Of a DNA stretch of 64,000 bases, positions 18,125 through 27,798 are shown one piece after another. The notes under the pieces were generated by a model that ran no database searches, was not told the origin of the DNA, and worked only from the letters and a program-made list of their open reading frames with translations. Made by a program: the position numbers and the translations under genes. How positions within the stretch are numbered: position 1 is the stretch's first letter; each line of letters opens with the position of its first letter. Location: the NCBI RefSeq assembly GCF_007751035.1, contig NZ_CP036433.1:6863001-6927000 (forward strand). The letters are read 5' to 3'. This stretch comes from Lignipirellula cremea. GTDB lineage: Bacteria; Planctomycetota; Planctomycetia; Pirellulales; Pirellulaceae.

Positions 18125-18598
18125 TCAGTCGGCCGGTAATTCGCCGATCGCCGGTTCGCCCGCTTCGGCCCGCAGGCGGGTCAGCAGACGCCACACGCTT
18201 TGCTCCAGTTCGGGCAGCGCTTCTTTCGGCTGGGCGCAATCGATATCGTGGATGTTCCAGTACTCGATCGGCGTCGTGACGCCGGCAAACTGCGCTTCGA
18301 ATAGCGGCTCGTGCTCGCTGCGTTTCACGGCGATGATCAGGTCGGCATGTTCCACATCGGCCAGGGTGACGGCTGTCGGGAAGCAGTCGAGATCGGCCGC
18401 AATGGAACGCGACCGCAACGCCTCGGCGGCGAAGGGGGAAAGAAACCCCTTGTTATTCTCGCTCAATCGCAAGCCGCGCGACTCGGCCCGCCAGCCGCAA
18501 GGCTGGGCGGCGATCCAGTGATTGAACAACATCTCCGCAAATCGGCTACGGTAATAGTTGCCGGTGCAGAGGAAAAGAACCGTCTTGCAGGTGGGCAT
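18125..18598 (-). CDS. Low-molecular-weight protein tyrosine phosphatase-family protein
   Basis: 157 residues. The phosphate-binding loop is CTGNYYRSR (C-X5-R with Ser) near the N-terminus, and EYWNIHDID lies where the family's acid loop (usually DP) is found. The family dephosphorylates phosphotyrosine or acts as arsenate reductase. The start codon overlaps the TGA of the secretin-fragment gene upstream, so the two are translationally coupled. A strong terminator follows 45 bases after its stop. Confidence 0.85.
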   Translation of the reverse strand: MPTCKTVLFLCTGNYYRSRFAEMLFNHWIAAQPCGWRAESRGLRLSENNKGFLSPFAAEALRSRSIAADLDCFPTAVTLADVEHADLIIAVKRSEHEPLFEAQFAGVTTPIEYWNIHDIDCAQPKEALPELEQSVWRLLTRLRAEAGEPAIGELPAD

Positions 18599-19368
18599 CA
18601 GGGGCTCTTCGAGATCAGTTCGTTCTTGTCGCCTTGTAGCGCTTCCAGGTGCGCTAAAATCTGTTCGTGGAACTCGCCGGTCGAACGGCGGGCCGCCATG
18701 TTGTAGTACACCTTGGCGGCGCCGGTGCGGCCCTCGAGGGCGGCCTGGCGACCCTTGGCGAAAAAAACGCCGGCTTCGGATTGCCGCTGTGAGGCCGCCA
18801 ACTCGTTCGTCCTGCGAATCTGCTCCGCCGAGGCCAGCGGGCTGGAATCGACAGGCGCATCACTGCCGGCAACCGGCTGGGCCGGTCCGCCCAGGTGCAA
18901 GGGCTCCGCACTAGAACGGGCGATGTGCCGCGACAGCAGGGCCGCCTTCTGGACGACAGCCGGATCCACGCCGCTGCGGGCCGCAAAGGCGGCCGCATCC
19001 GCCGACCCGCTCCCCGCATAGTCGCGATCCAGGGGGCGTCCGACCTGACGCTCCTCTTCTTCTTCGAGAATGATGATCCGCGGCGTAACCGTAAAGGTGC
19101 TGGCCGAAGTTTCCCGGCCGATGCCGCGATTCTTGAACAGACGACCCAGGCCCGGAATTTTCCCCAGTCCCGGCACGCCGCGATCGACGCTGCCTTCCGA
19201 CAAACGGCTGATCCCGCCCAGCAATACCGTCCCGCCGTCGGGAGCGGTGACCGTGGTGGTCACCGTGCTGAAGTTGAAGTTGGGCAGCTGCACGGTTGTC
19301 GCCTGGGCCCACAGCGCACCCGGGGCCAGCGTCGCCAAAGCGGCGAAGAGGGTGAGAAATCGTTGCAT
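18598..19368 (-). CDS. Exported protein with a secretin C-terminal motif
   Basis: 256 residues from the ATG at 19368, opening with a signal peptide (MQRFLTLFAALATLAPGALWAQA). Residues 25-105 match the end of a GspD/PilQ secretin domain: TVTAPDGGTVLLGGI, then GVPGLGKIPGLGRLF and FTVTPRIIILEEEE. All N-domains and most of the beta-barrel core are missing. The second half is a helical, Ala/Arg-rich segment. It cannot form a normal secretin channel; it may be a periplasmic accessory or a relic domain reused. It overlaps the LMW phosphatase gene by one base. Confidence 0.75.
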   Translation of the reverse strand: MQRFLTLFAALATLAPGALWAQATTVQLPNFNFSTVTTTVTAPDGGTVLLGGISRLSEGSVDRGVPGLGKIPGLGRLFKNRGIGRETSASTFTVTPRIIILEEEEERQVGRPLDRDYAGSGSADAAAFAARSGVDPAVVQKAALLSRHIARSSAEPLHLGGPAQPVAGSDAPVDSSPLASAEQIRRTNELAASQRQSEAGVFFAKGRQAALEGRTGAAKVYYNMAARRSTGEFHEQILAHLEALQGDKNELISKSP

Positions 19369-19532
19369 CGGCATCGCCCTGCTCCTTGCATTCAGTAACC
19401 TGTGTGCCCTGCTTGTGTTGTAATCTATCGGATGTCAGCCTGCCTTCGCAAGCGAAAAAACAGCGTTCGCGCCGAAGCCGGCAGTCAAAGCGTTCCTCCC
19501 CACGGACGATCTGCGGCAACCGTCCTGCCTTT

Positions 19533-19799
19533 TTAATCGGCGGCGTTGTCGTCCTCTACCGGAGCGTCCGGGTCAATTCCCAGAGACCGCAGGTGCTGAC
19601 GCTGGGCATTGGTCAGTTCGGCGTCCGTCATCCCATAAAATTCTTCGATCTCTCCGCGACGCCGGTCGAGAAAGGCAAAATGCAGGGCGTAAGCGGCCTT
19701 CATCAGGGCTTCTTCCTGCAGCTCGGTCAGCTCCATGCGGCTGATCTGCTGCAGCTGTTCGCACAGGCGGCGCAGTTCGGCGTCATCGTCCTCGATCAC
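19533..19799 (-). CDS. Small acidic hypothetical protein
   Basis: 88 residues from a GTG at 19799 with GAGGAAA about 8 bases upstream. Predicted almost wholly helical with Glu/Leu heptad-like spacing (LRRLCEQLQQISRMELTELQEEALMKAAY), then LTNAQRQHLRSLGIDPDAP and an acidic tail. No signal peptide. It starts 13 bases after the stop of the lipoprotein-like gene, suggesting one transcript. No family recognised. Confidence 0.65.
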   Translation of the reverse strand: MIEDDDAELRRLCEQLQQISRMELTELQEEALMKAAYALHFAFLDRRRGEIEEFYGMTDAELTNAQRQHLRSLGIDPDAPVEDDNAAD

Positions 19800-19812
19800 T
19801 GGCGATCTTTCC

Positions 19813-20403
19813 TCAAGGGACGTGGTTCTTCGTGACAGGGCGCCCCAGGCTAGTCAGCAGCGGATCCAGGGCCAGGCGATCCGCATCGTCGCCCCGGAGT
19901 CCCGAGCAGCGTATTTTGAGAAACTGGTTGTCCTTCGACCAGACATAGATATCCGACAGCACCGACTGCCCCTCCATGGTCAGCCGGAAACGCGACCAGA
20001 GCGCCTGCTGGGACGATTCGCCCAGGACAACCTGGGAGTTCTGTTCACTAACGATTTCCAGGTAGCCCTTATGCTCCATCTCCCGAATAGCTTCCTTGGC
20101 GTAGTTCATTTGCGCTTGGATTTCCAGCGTCTGCAAGCTGGTCGGGATCGACCTTTTGCCGCGCGAATACTGGTACAGCGTCAAGGTCAGCCCGGATTCA
20201 TGCTGGTAAGCCACGGAAAATCCGAAGTCTTCCGGCGGCAGCGGTTCCATCGAGGATTTCGTCCAGCCCGCCGGTTCGGCCAGATTCACGACGGGAATGG
20301 TTCCCGTCCCCTTGTTTCTGCAGCCGCACATCCCCGCCAGGAAAAGAGGAAGGACCAGCAGGCAAACAGACCATCGCAGGCAGGACAAAAAGGGGTTCGT
20401 CAT
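19813..20403 (-). CDS. Exported protein, probable lipoprotein, unknown function
   Basis: 196 residues from the ATG at 20403 (MTNPFLSCLRW). The N-terminus is hydrophobic and ends LFLAGMCGCRNKG; the cysteines fit an atypical lipobox. The mature part has a compact alpha/beta look (TLTLYQYSRGKRS, YLEIVSEQNSQVVLG, ALWSRFRLTMEGQSVLSDIYVWSKDNQFLKIRCSG is listed here only in parts). It resembles small periplasmic proteins that read surface or redox state, but no family is recognised. Followed closely by the 88-residue gene. Confidence 0.7.
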   Translation of the reverse strand: MTNPFLSCLRWSVCLLVLPLFLAGMCGCRNKGTGTIPVVNLAEPAGWTKSSMEPLPPEDFGFSVAYQHESGLTLTLYQYSRGKRSIPTSLQTLEIQAQMNYAKEAIREMEHKGYLEIVSEQNSQVVLGESSQQALWSRFRLTMEGQSVLSDIYVWSKDNQFLKIRCSGLRGDDADRLALDPLLTSLGRPVTKNHVP

Positions 20404-20485
20404 GGGGGCTGATTCGCCAGTCGACCAGGGGAGGGAAAAATCTGCTCGTTCTTCACCAGGCCAACAGCGGACCGATCCCCTCAGA

Positions 20486-21025
20486 TTAAGCCTTCGCTGC
20501 CATCGTCGCCAGCTGGCCGACGGTCCGATAGTTTCGGGCGGTGGCGACCACGCCCAGTTTCCGTTCGACGATCGCCGCAAGTTTCGAGCGACCGATTCCC
20601 GCCGGGGCATGCAGGTAAAAGACACGCCCGACCAGGCAATACGCTTCCGTCGGCGCCTTGACCGCGGCGAGCGCATCCAGGTCGGGATCTGTGGGAGCAC
20701 CTTCCAGGAAAAAAAAGTGCAGCGACTTGGGATCGTCTGTCGCCTGGGGGAACGGATTCTGGTCGATCGCTTGCTGCAGCTCCCGTGGGGAGAGCAGCAG
20801 GACGCGCGGCTCAAACTGATGCTGTGACTGGATTCTCTGGGCGATTTTCGATCCCAGCACGGCGACCGACCGGCTGGCCGACTGGAAGACGACGTTGCCG
20901 CTTTGAATATACGTTTCCACCCGGCGGCAGCCAAGCGATTCCAGATCGGCCCGCAACTGGTCCATTGTCAGCCGATTGTTCCCGCCGACGTTGATCCCGC
21001 GAAAAAGTGCGATCCAGGTGGTCAT
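20486..21025 (-). CDS. DUF1697 family protein
   Basis: 179 residues from the ATG at 21025. The N-terminus MTTWIALFRGINVGGNN and the following LESLGCRRVETYIQSGNVVF are diagnostic of DUF1697, along with NPFPQATDDPKSLHFFFL and GRSKLAAIVERKLGVVATARNYRTV at the end. Function is unknown in the family; no catalytic residues can be assigned. Cytoplasmic. It sits 43 bases after the anti-sigma gene on the same strand and may be co-transcribed. Confidence 0.92.
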   Translation of the reverse strand: MTTWIALFRGINVGGNNRLTMDQLRADLESLGCRRVETYIQSGNVVFQSASRSVAVLGSKIAQRIQSQHQFEPRVLLLSPRELQQAIDQNPFPQATDDPKSLHFFFLEGAPTDPDLDALAAVKAPTEAYCLVGRVFYLHAPAGIGRSKLAAIVERKLGVVATARNYRTVGQLATMAAKA

Positions 21026-21068
21026 CCCTGCGCCCCGTTGGCCATCGGCGATGCAGACGCGATGCGGT

Positions 21069-21869
21069 TCAGGCCCACGTTTCGTGCGGAAGGGAACGGT
21101 AAAACGCCTGAGGCTTTTCCGGTTCGGTCGAAGTCCGGCCGCCGGGCAGGGTGCTGCGGAGCAGATAGATGGCGGAGCCCAGGCTGTTGGCGATCGGCCG
21201 CAGACCGGGCGGCAGTTGCGGGCTTTCAAACGGGGTCGCCAGCGGCGAATCCGGCAGGTTCTGGCGCCAGGAGCGGAGCCACTCCCGATAGTCGTCCGAC
21301 GATTCTCCCCTGGCGATCTGGCCCGTACTGACGGTTGACGGCAGATCGGCTTCGGCAGGTATTGTTTCCGGAGACGGTTCGGCGGAGGACAGGGTTGCAG
21401 TAGCCGGCTGGTGCGACGGGGGCAGGTCTTTCTCCTGCAGCGTCGGCGGCATCGCGATGATGCGTTGCGGCCGGAAACCAGGGGCGGGCGGCGCGACCAC
21501 AATCGGCGCCAGTGCGGCAGGCGGTTGGCGGAACAAAAAGGCGGCCACCACCACACTGGCCAGCACCGCCAGCGTAGCGGCAAGCACGGTTGCCTGGGGT
21601 CGGGACCAGGCACAGCTAACGACCGGAGCAACCGACCGTGGCGAAGCCAGCGGGGGACCGAGCACGGCGCGCAGCACATTATCGGTAAAGTCGCCATCCG
21701 GTTCAGGCGCCTCGGCCTGACGGAGCACACCCAGCAGGCACTGGTGGGCCGCCAGCAGATCAGCGCAGCGTTCGCACACTTCGCTGTGGGCATGCAGGTC
21801 GCCGTCCCAGCACTCCTGGCGAGAGTCGAGCCGGTCGTTCAGTTGTTGCTCAAAGGTTTCGCAATTCAT
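21069..21869 (-). CDS. Anti-sigma factor with zinc-finger (HC2-type) domain
   Basis: 266 residues from the ATG at 21869 (GGAGG 8 bases upstream). The cytosolic N-terminus has MNCETFEQQL, then HSEVCERC, the His-x3-Cys-x2-Cys of zinc-binding anti-sigma domains. One membrane helix at about 95-118 (TVLAATLAVLASVVVAAFLF) is followed by a proline-rich periplasmic part. It should hold the ECF sigma encoded just upstream at the membrane. The start lies inside the sigma gene (20-base overlap). Confidence 0.9.
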   Translation of the reverse strand: MNCETFEQQLNDRLDSRQECWDGDLHAHSEVCERCADLLAAHQCLLGVLRQAEAPEPDGDFTDNVLRAVLGPPLASPRSVAPVVSCAWSRPQATVLAATLAVLASVVVAAFLFRQPPAALAPIVVAPPAPGFRPQRIIAMPPTLQEKDLPPSHQPATATLSSAEPSPETIPAEADLPSTVSTGQIARGESSDDYREWLRSWRQNLPDSPLATPFESPQLPPGLRPIANSLGSAIYLLRSTLPGGRTSTEPEKPQAFYRSLPHETWA

Positions 21870-22416
21870 GTCGCGAGTCCTCCACGACGCCGCGCTCGCG
21901 TAAGCGTTCAATTAACCCTCGACGTGCGCGGTGCACCCAGGTTTTTACAGTTCCTAACGGCGCCCCCAGGGCGTCGGCAATTTCGGCATAAGTCAACTCC
22001 TGCTGGTGAAACAGGAGAAACGCCTGGCGATAATCGTCACGCAGACCGAGCAGCGCCAGATCGACTTCTTCGGCGAGATTGCTCGCCGCCTGCTGGTCCG
22101 GCGCGTTGTCTTCGATCTGCTCGACGAGATCGGTCACCGCCGGTCGCGATTTACGAGTCGCCAGGAGGGTGCGACACCGATTGGCGGCAATGGCTGCCAG
22201 CCAGGGGGTAAAAGGCCGGCTCGCGTCCCAGTTTGCCAGACTCTTGAGAGCCCGAACAAACGTTTCTTGAGCCGCATCCTCAGCGTCTTGCCACTGTCCG
22301 AGCATGCGGTAACACAGGCCGAAGATCGGACCCTTGAACTGATCGACCAGCCGGCGCATGGCCAGTTGCTCTCCCGCCAAACAGTCGGCGACCAGGTGGC
22401 GGATGTCGTCAGACAA
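21850..22416 (-). CDS. ECF-type RNA polymerase sigma factor
   Basis: 188 residues. Region 2: GPIFGLCYRMLGQWQDAEDAAQETFVRA (core-binding and -10 recognition; quoted in two parts it is GPIFGLCYRMLG and DAEDAAQETF). Region 4: YRQAFLLFHQQELTYAEIADALG followed by GTVKTWVHRARRGL (-35 recognition helix). Length is typical. The overlapping zinc-finger anti-sigma gene makes the usual pair. The signal is unknown. Targets cannot be read from this window. Confidence 0.95.
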   Translation of the reverse strand: MSDDIRHLVADCLAGEQLAMRRLVDQFKGPIFGLCYRMLGQWQDAEDAAQETFVRALKSLANWDASRPFTPWLAAIAANRCRTLLATRKSRPAVTDLVEQIEDNAPDQQAASNLAEEVDLALLGLRDDYRQAFLLFHQQELTYAEIADALGAPLGTVKTWVHRARRGLIERLRERGVVEDSRHELRNL

Positions 22417-22567
22417 AAGAATACTCCGGCCCGACAGGCCTGTGCATGGTCGACAGCGCGTCTCTGAAACAGATACCTGCCGTCCGTGCGGAAAGTTTCA
22501 GTAAAAAACGGACTACAGCCCGAGCAGACAGAAAGCGTCCACTCAAGCGTAATTCTGGCGACGATGC

Positions 22568-23233
22568 TTAGCGCCGATTGAAGAATTTTTTCAGCATGTC
22601 GGTCGCTGCATCGACAGAGTCTTTGGCCTGAGGCTTGTTCAACTGCGGAAGCTTTTTCGCTTCCTTTGTTTTTTCCGCTTCGGCGATGGTATCTTTCTCA
22701 GCGGCGGGCACAGCCGTTTCTTCGACTTCGTCGGAGCGTTTGAGAATGATCTGCTCTGTTTCATCCAGGGTGAACTGGCGGGTTTCGGGGTCAGCCAGTT
22801 GACGCGTTCGATCCATTTCGCTGGGATCTTCCAGCCAGGAGGCGACGTCGTCTTCTTCGAGCCGCTGGTGACCGCCGGCGCTACGGACGGCCGCTTCTTT
22901 TACGTCCTGCACTTTGGGCCGCTTGGAACCGCCCAGACTGTGATCGATCATGACCTCAAACGTCAGACTGCCGATGCGCAGCACATCGCCTGGCTTGAGA
23001 GCGGTCCGCTCTTCGATTTTGCGGTCGTTGATGATCACGCCATTACGGCTTTTGAGATCGCGGATGGTAACTCCGCGGTCATCAATCGTAATCACGCAGT
23101 GCTTCCGACTGACGGTGTCGGTACGGGGCCGCAAATGACATCCGTCAGCACGCCCAATGATAAATTGGGGTCCTTTAACGGGAACTTCGCGCCCTTCGTT
23201 CTTACCGCCTTTGACTATGAGTTTGACTTGCAT
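22568..23233 (-). CDS. FHA-domain protein
   Basis: 221 residues. Residues 1-95 are an FHA domain: FIIGRADGCHLRP, VSRKHCVI and LKSRNGVIIND (the Gly-Arg, Ser-x2-His and Asn-Gly residues that bind phosphothreonine). The remainder is charged, probably disordered, with several threonines in acidic context (DRTRQLADPETRQFTLDE) that could be kinase targets, and ends LKKFFNRR. No membrane segment. It likely works with a Ser/Thr kinase located elsewhere. Confidence 0.92.
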   Translation of the reverse strand: MQVKLIVKGGKNEGREVPVKGPQFIIGRADGCHLRPRTDTVSRKHCVITIDDRGVTIRDLKSRNGVIINDRKIEERTALKPGDVLRIGSLTFEVMIDHSLGGSKRPKVQDVKEAAVRSAGGHQRLEEDDVASWLEDPSEMDRTRQLADPETRQFTLDETEQIILKRSDEVEETAVPAAEKDTIAEAEKTKEAKKLPQLNKPQAKDSVDAATDMLKKFFNRR

Positions 23234-23510
23234 ACGTTGCCTGGGAACTAAGTTAGGTGGCTTCGTTCGCTATGGAATGAATAATTGCGGCGTAGATCGC
23301 CCGTGCGAAGCCGGCAAACCGTCCTTACACAAATACGCCAATCATGAGCGTCTTGGGTGCAAAAGCAGGACTTAAAACCCCTTGAATCATAACCACGAAT
23401 TTGGACGTAAGGATATATAAATTGGAGACACTGGAGAACACCTGCTGTTTTCCACAGCATTCCCCCCTGTAAAAAGGGATAGGAGGATATTGCTAACCAA
23501 AGGGGAAATG

Positions 23511-23538
23511 TTTACTCCGTATCTGCCTTTATTATGAT
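23511..23538 (+). promoter_or_regulatory. Possible sigma-70-type promoter
   Basis: TTTACT (23511-23516) and TATGAT (23533-23538), separated by 16 bases, in AT-rich DNA. The -10 box matches consensus at 5 of 6. The direction is opposite to both flanking genes. Confidence 0.3.
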
Positions 23539-23647
23539 GGATTCTTCCATTAGGGTCTATTCCCAAAATAGGGGACCACCAACTTCCTGTTCTTAATAAT
23601 TGCCGGCCGAACTACCAAAAACCCCACTTTTAGAGGAGTAAAACTAA

Positions 23648-23683
23648 ATGCCTCTGGGCTCCCAAAAGTCTAAAATCTTCTGA
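23648..23683 (+). CDS. Possible 11-residue micropeptide
   Basis: ATG to TGA encoding MPLGSQKSKIF, with AGAGGAG 8-9 bases upstream and a promoter-like pair about 110 bases upstream. The frame is short enough to occur by chance. Confidence 0.2.
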   Translation: MPLGSQKSKIF

Positions 23684-23837
23684 ATTGCGGGCACCCGCAT
23701 GTCACAAAGTTGAATTCGATTTCCTGGAGTTGACTATCCTGCGTCGCGGGCAGGGGAATCTCCTGGGCGAGCGAGCCCAAAGGAACGCCAGTCGGTTGAT
23801 CGCAAATCGCTCAAGAAGCGGGGCAATTCACGCCCGG

Positions 23838-24544
23838 TTACCGTCGCTCAATCCAGTCCGCCGAACGCTGCTTTTCCGCCTCAATGGCCGACAATTCCCG
23901 CTCGCGGGCCTGCAGTTCGCCCGGCACGAACCGAAATCCGCCCTCGCCCGCCAGACAGTCCAGCCATGCTTCCTGGAGATCGACGGCAGAAACGGGCGAC
24001 GCCAACTCGGCAACGCCCGGCAGTTCCGGAGCGTTGTCGCTTTGAGCCAGCAGAATGCTGCCGTGCTGCAACAGGCCGCCACGCGTGCGACGCTGAGCAC
24101 TGCCCACGATTTTATGGCCGGAGATCAACACGTCGAATTCGCTGCGCCGCTGAAAACAGAGGAACGGCTTGTCCGAAGTCGCGCGATCGGCTCCGCAAAT
24201 GACCGGGAAGGCCCCCCATTGGAGCAGCGCCTGGATCAGCGTGCCGTGGAACAGGCGATACAGTTCTTCGCTGGCGCCGGCCCGGTTATCGCTGGCAGGC
24301 GCGGCAAAGCTGTACGTCAGTTCGCGGTCGTGGACGATCGCTCCTCCGCCGGTCGACCGCCGCAAGACACGGCAATTACGACTGGCCGTGTGCTCGTCCC
24401 GGTCGGCCAGATGCTGGAAATACCCGAGCGAAAGTGTCGGTTCTGACCAGCCGTACAAACGGAACGTGGCTTCCCCCTGGGCGGCCGACACCAGCAGGGC
24501 GGCGTCGATTCCCATGTTGACGGGGCCGGCCTGCGGCGGATCGA

Positions 24545-24563
<19 letters not shown>
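23838..24563 (-). CDS. Lipoate/octanoate-protein ligase or transferase (LplA/LipM family)
   Basis: 241 residues. Family motifs: RLYGWSEPTLSLGYFQ, RRSTGGGAIVHDRELTYS (the RR(x)TGGG lipoate site) and the lysine loop HKIVGSAQRR followed by GGLLQHGSILL. A catalytic Cys (FLCFQRR) before HKIVGSAQRR fits the LipM-type octanoyltransferase arrangement, so transfer from octanoyl-ACP rather than ATP-dependent ligation is possible. It overlaps gcvPB by 19 bases, which points to lipoylation of the glycine cleavage H protein. Confidence 0.9.
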
Positions 24564-26002
<1,439 letters not shown>

Positions 26003-26161
26003 CAAATTCTCCAAAAAATTTCGTCGCTCGTCAGCGCGGCAAAAAGCAGTTCCAGGGAAAGCAGGGCGTCTCGGCAGGATCGGCGGCGGACGCTCGCTTC
26101 CGAGCCTGGCGTAGCGATCTCTCCAGGCAAGGCAGGACGAAACGTCGCACCCCAGGCGACG

Positions 26162-27538
26162 TTAAACGGCGTCGGCCGTACTGCAGGCTCCCGACTCGAC
26201 GCTTTCCAGGCAACTGGCCCAGCGGTCGATCTCTGCTCGCGTGCGTTTTTCGGTCACCGCGACCAGCAGGCAGTCTTCGTATTCGGGATACCATTTCCCC
26301 AGCGGCACGCCGGCCAGGATCCCTTCGCTTTCGGCGCCGGCCAGCAGTTCGGCCACTTCGCCCTGGGTATCGCGAACGACGAATTCCTTGAAGAACGGCG
26401 AAGTAAACGGCTGCTCAAAACGGGATGACCGGACCAGCCGTTCGGCTGCGTAGTGCGATTTGCGGATGCACAATTCGGCCGCTTCCCGCATCCCTTGCGG
26501 CCCCATCAGGGCCAGATAAATGCTGGCCCGCAGGGCGTACAGGCCCTGGTTGGTGCAGATGTTGCTGGTCGCTTTTTCCCGACGAATGTGTTGCTCGCGT
26601 GTCTGCAGGGTCAGCACCCAGCAGCGTCGTCCGCCGCCCGCGGTGGTTTGACCGGCGATGCGGCCGGGAATCTGTCGGAGGAACTTGTCGCGACAGGTCA
26701 TGATGCCCAGGTATGGCCCGCCATAAGCCATCGGGGTGCCTAGCACCTGGCCTTCGGCCACGGCCACATCGACGCCCAGTTCTCCTGGGTTTTTGATGAG
26801 ACCCAGGCTTAGTGGATCAAACGATTGCACCACAAAGGCGCCAGCCTGGCGAGCCAGTTCGACGATGCCGGCGACATCTTCCAGGCTGCCGAAAAAGTTG
26901 GGGTGCTGCACGACCACGCAAACGGTCTGGTCATCGACCGCGGCGGAAAGTGCTTCCAGCGAAACCACGCCGTTTTCCGCGGGCACGGTGACTAGTTCCA
27001 GTTCCAGCGTGGCGAAGTAGGTCTCCAGAATCTGGCGATACTCGGGATGCACGCTTGAGGCGGTAACGACCTTCCGCCGCCTGGCATTGACGGCGGCGCA
27101 CATCAACACGGCTTCTACGACGGCGCTGCCGCCGTCGTACAGGCTGGCGTTGGAAACGTCCATGCCGGTCAGCTGGCAGATGAGCGACTGGTACTCAAAC
27201 ATCGCCTGCAGGTTGCCCTGGCTGACTTCCGGCTGGTACGGCGTGTATGAGGTATAAAACTCTCCCCGCGAAGCAAGCATATCGACCGCAGCGGGAATAA
27301 AGTGGTCGTAGCTGCCGCCCCCTAAAAAGCAGGGGACGCGACCGGCGGCGATATTCTTGTCGGCCAGCGCAGAAAGATGCTGCGTAAGCGCCAGTTCCGG
27401 CATCGCCGGAGGCAGGTTCAAGGCGCGGCGCAGGCGGAATTCTTCCGGAATTGAGGCAAACAGATCCTCGACCGACGAAGCCCCAATCGCTTCGAGCATG
27501 GCCTGCTGATCTTCTGGCGTATTGAATAGATACGGCAT
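26162..27538 (-). CDS. gcvPA: Glycine dehydrogenase (decarboxylating) subunit 1
   Basis: 458 residues from the ATG at 27538 (MPYLFNTPEDQ), the usual start for this subunit; a GTG three codons earlier is possible. N-terminal half of the split P-protein: FLGGGSYDHFIPAAVDML, YTPYQPEVSQGNLQAMFEYQ, DGGSAVVEA, and the glycine-rich GRIAGQTTAGGGRR. Forms an alpha2-beta2 enzyme with GcvPB. First gene of the gcvPA-gcvPB-lipoyl ligase group. Confidence 0.97.
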   Translation of the reverse strand: MPYLFNTPEDQQAMLEAIGASSVEDLFASIPEEFRLRRALNLPPAMPELALTQHLSALADKNIAAGRVPCFLGGGSYDHFIPAAVDMLASRGEFYTSYTPYQPEVSQGNLQAMFEYQSLICQLTGMDVSNASLYDGGSAVVEAVLMCAAVNARRRKVVTASSVHPEYRQILETYFATLELELVTVPAENGVVSLEALSAAVDDQTVCVVVQHPNFFGSLEDVAGIVELARQAGAFVVQSFDPLSLGLIKNPGELGVDVAVAEGQVLGTPMAYGGPYLGIMTCRDKFLRQIPGRIAGQTTAGGGRRCWVLTLQTREQHIRREKATSNICTNQGLYALRASIYLALMGPQGMREAAELCIRKSHYAAERLVRSSRFEQPFTSPFFKEFVVRDTQGEVAELLAGAESEGILAGVPLGKWYPEYEDCLLVAVTEKRTRAEIDRWASCLESVESGACSTADAV

Positions 27539-27798
27539 GACAACCAACGTCGCGGGTGCGTGGTGGAATAAAGGTTTTTCAAAGAACTCTCTCTCCAGGA
27601 CTATACAAGCCTGGGTGCAAAATGACTAGTTGGAGAAAGTCGTTTTAACTGTCGCCGCGTCCAATTTGCCCAAGCAGGGCGCCTTCGCCGGAGAGCTTCC
27701 CCTAACCGATCCAGAATCCCGTAGCCGAACTCGCCTGAGTTTGGCCGCGGTTGCCCGAATGCTCGCTCCAGAGTCTGGCGACTGCATCTACCTGCGGG

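Larger units (their letters stand above)
23234..23837. other. AT-rich intergenic region
   Basis: About 600 bases between two minus-strand genes, clearly richer in A+T (about 23380-23690) than the rest of the window. It contains a promoter-like pair on the plus strand (23511-23538) and a short frame with a good ribosome site (23648-23683). No larger gene or known RNA seen. Confidence 0.6.

Noticed and set aside
23448-23456. TTTTCCACA, close to a DnaA box, in AT-rich DNA
   Set aside because: Only one such box was found and neither dnaA nor dnaN is nearby, so a replication origin is not supported.
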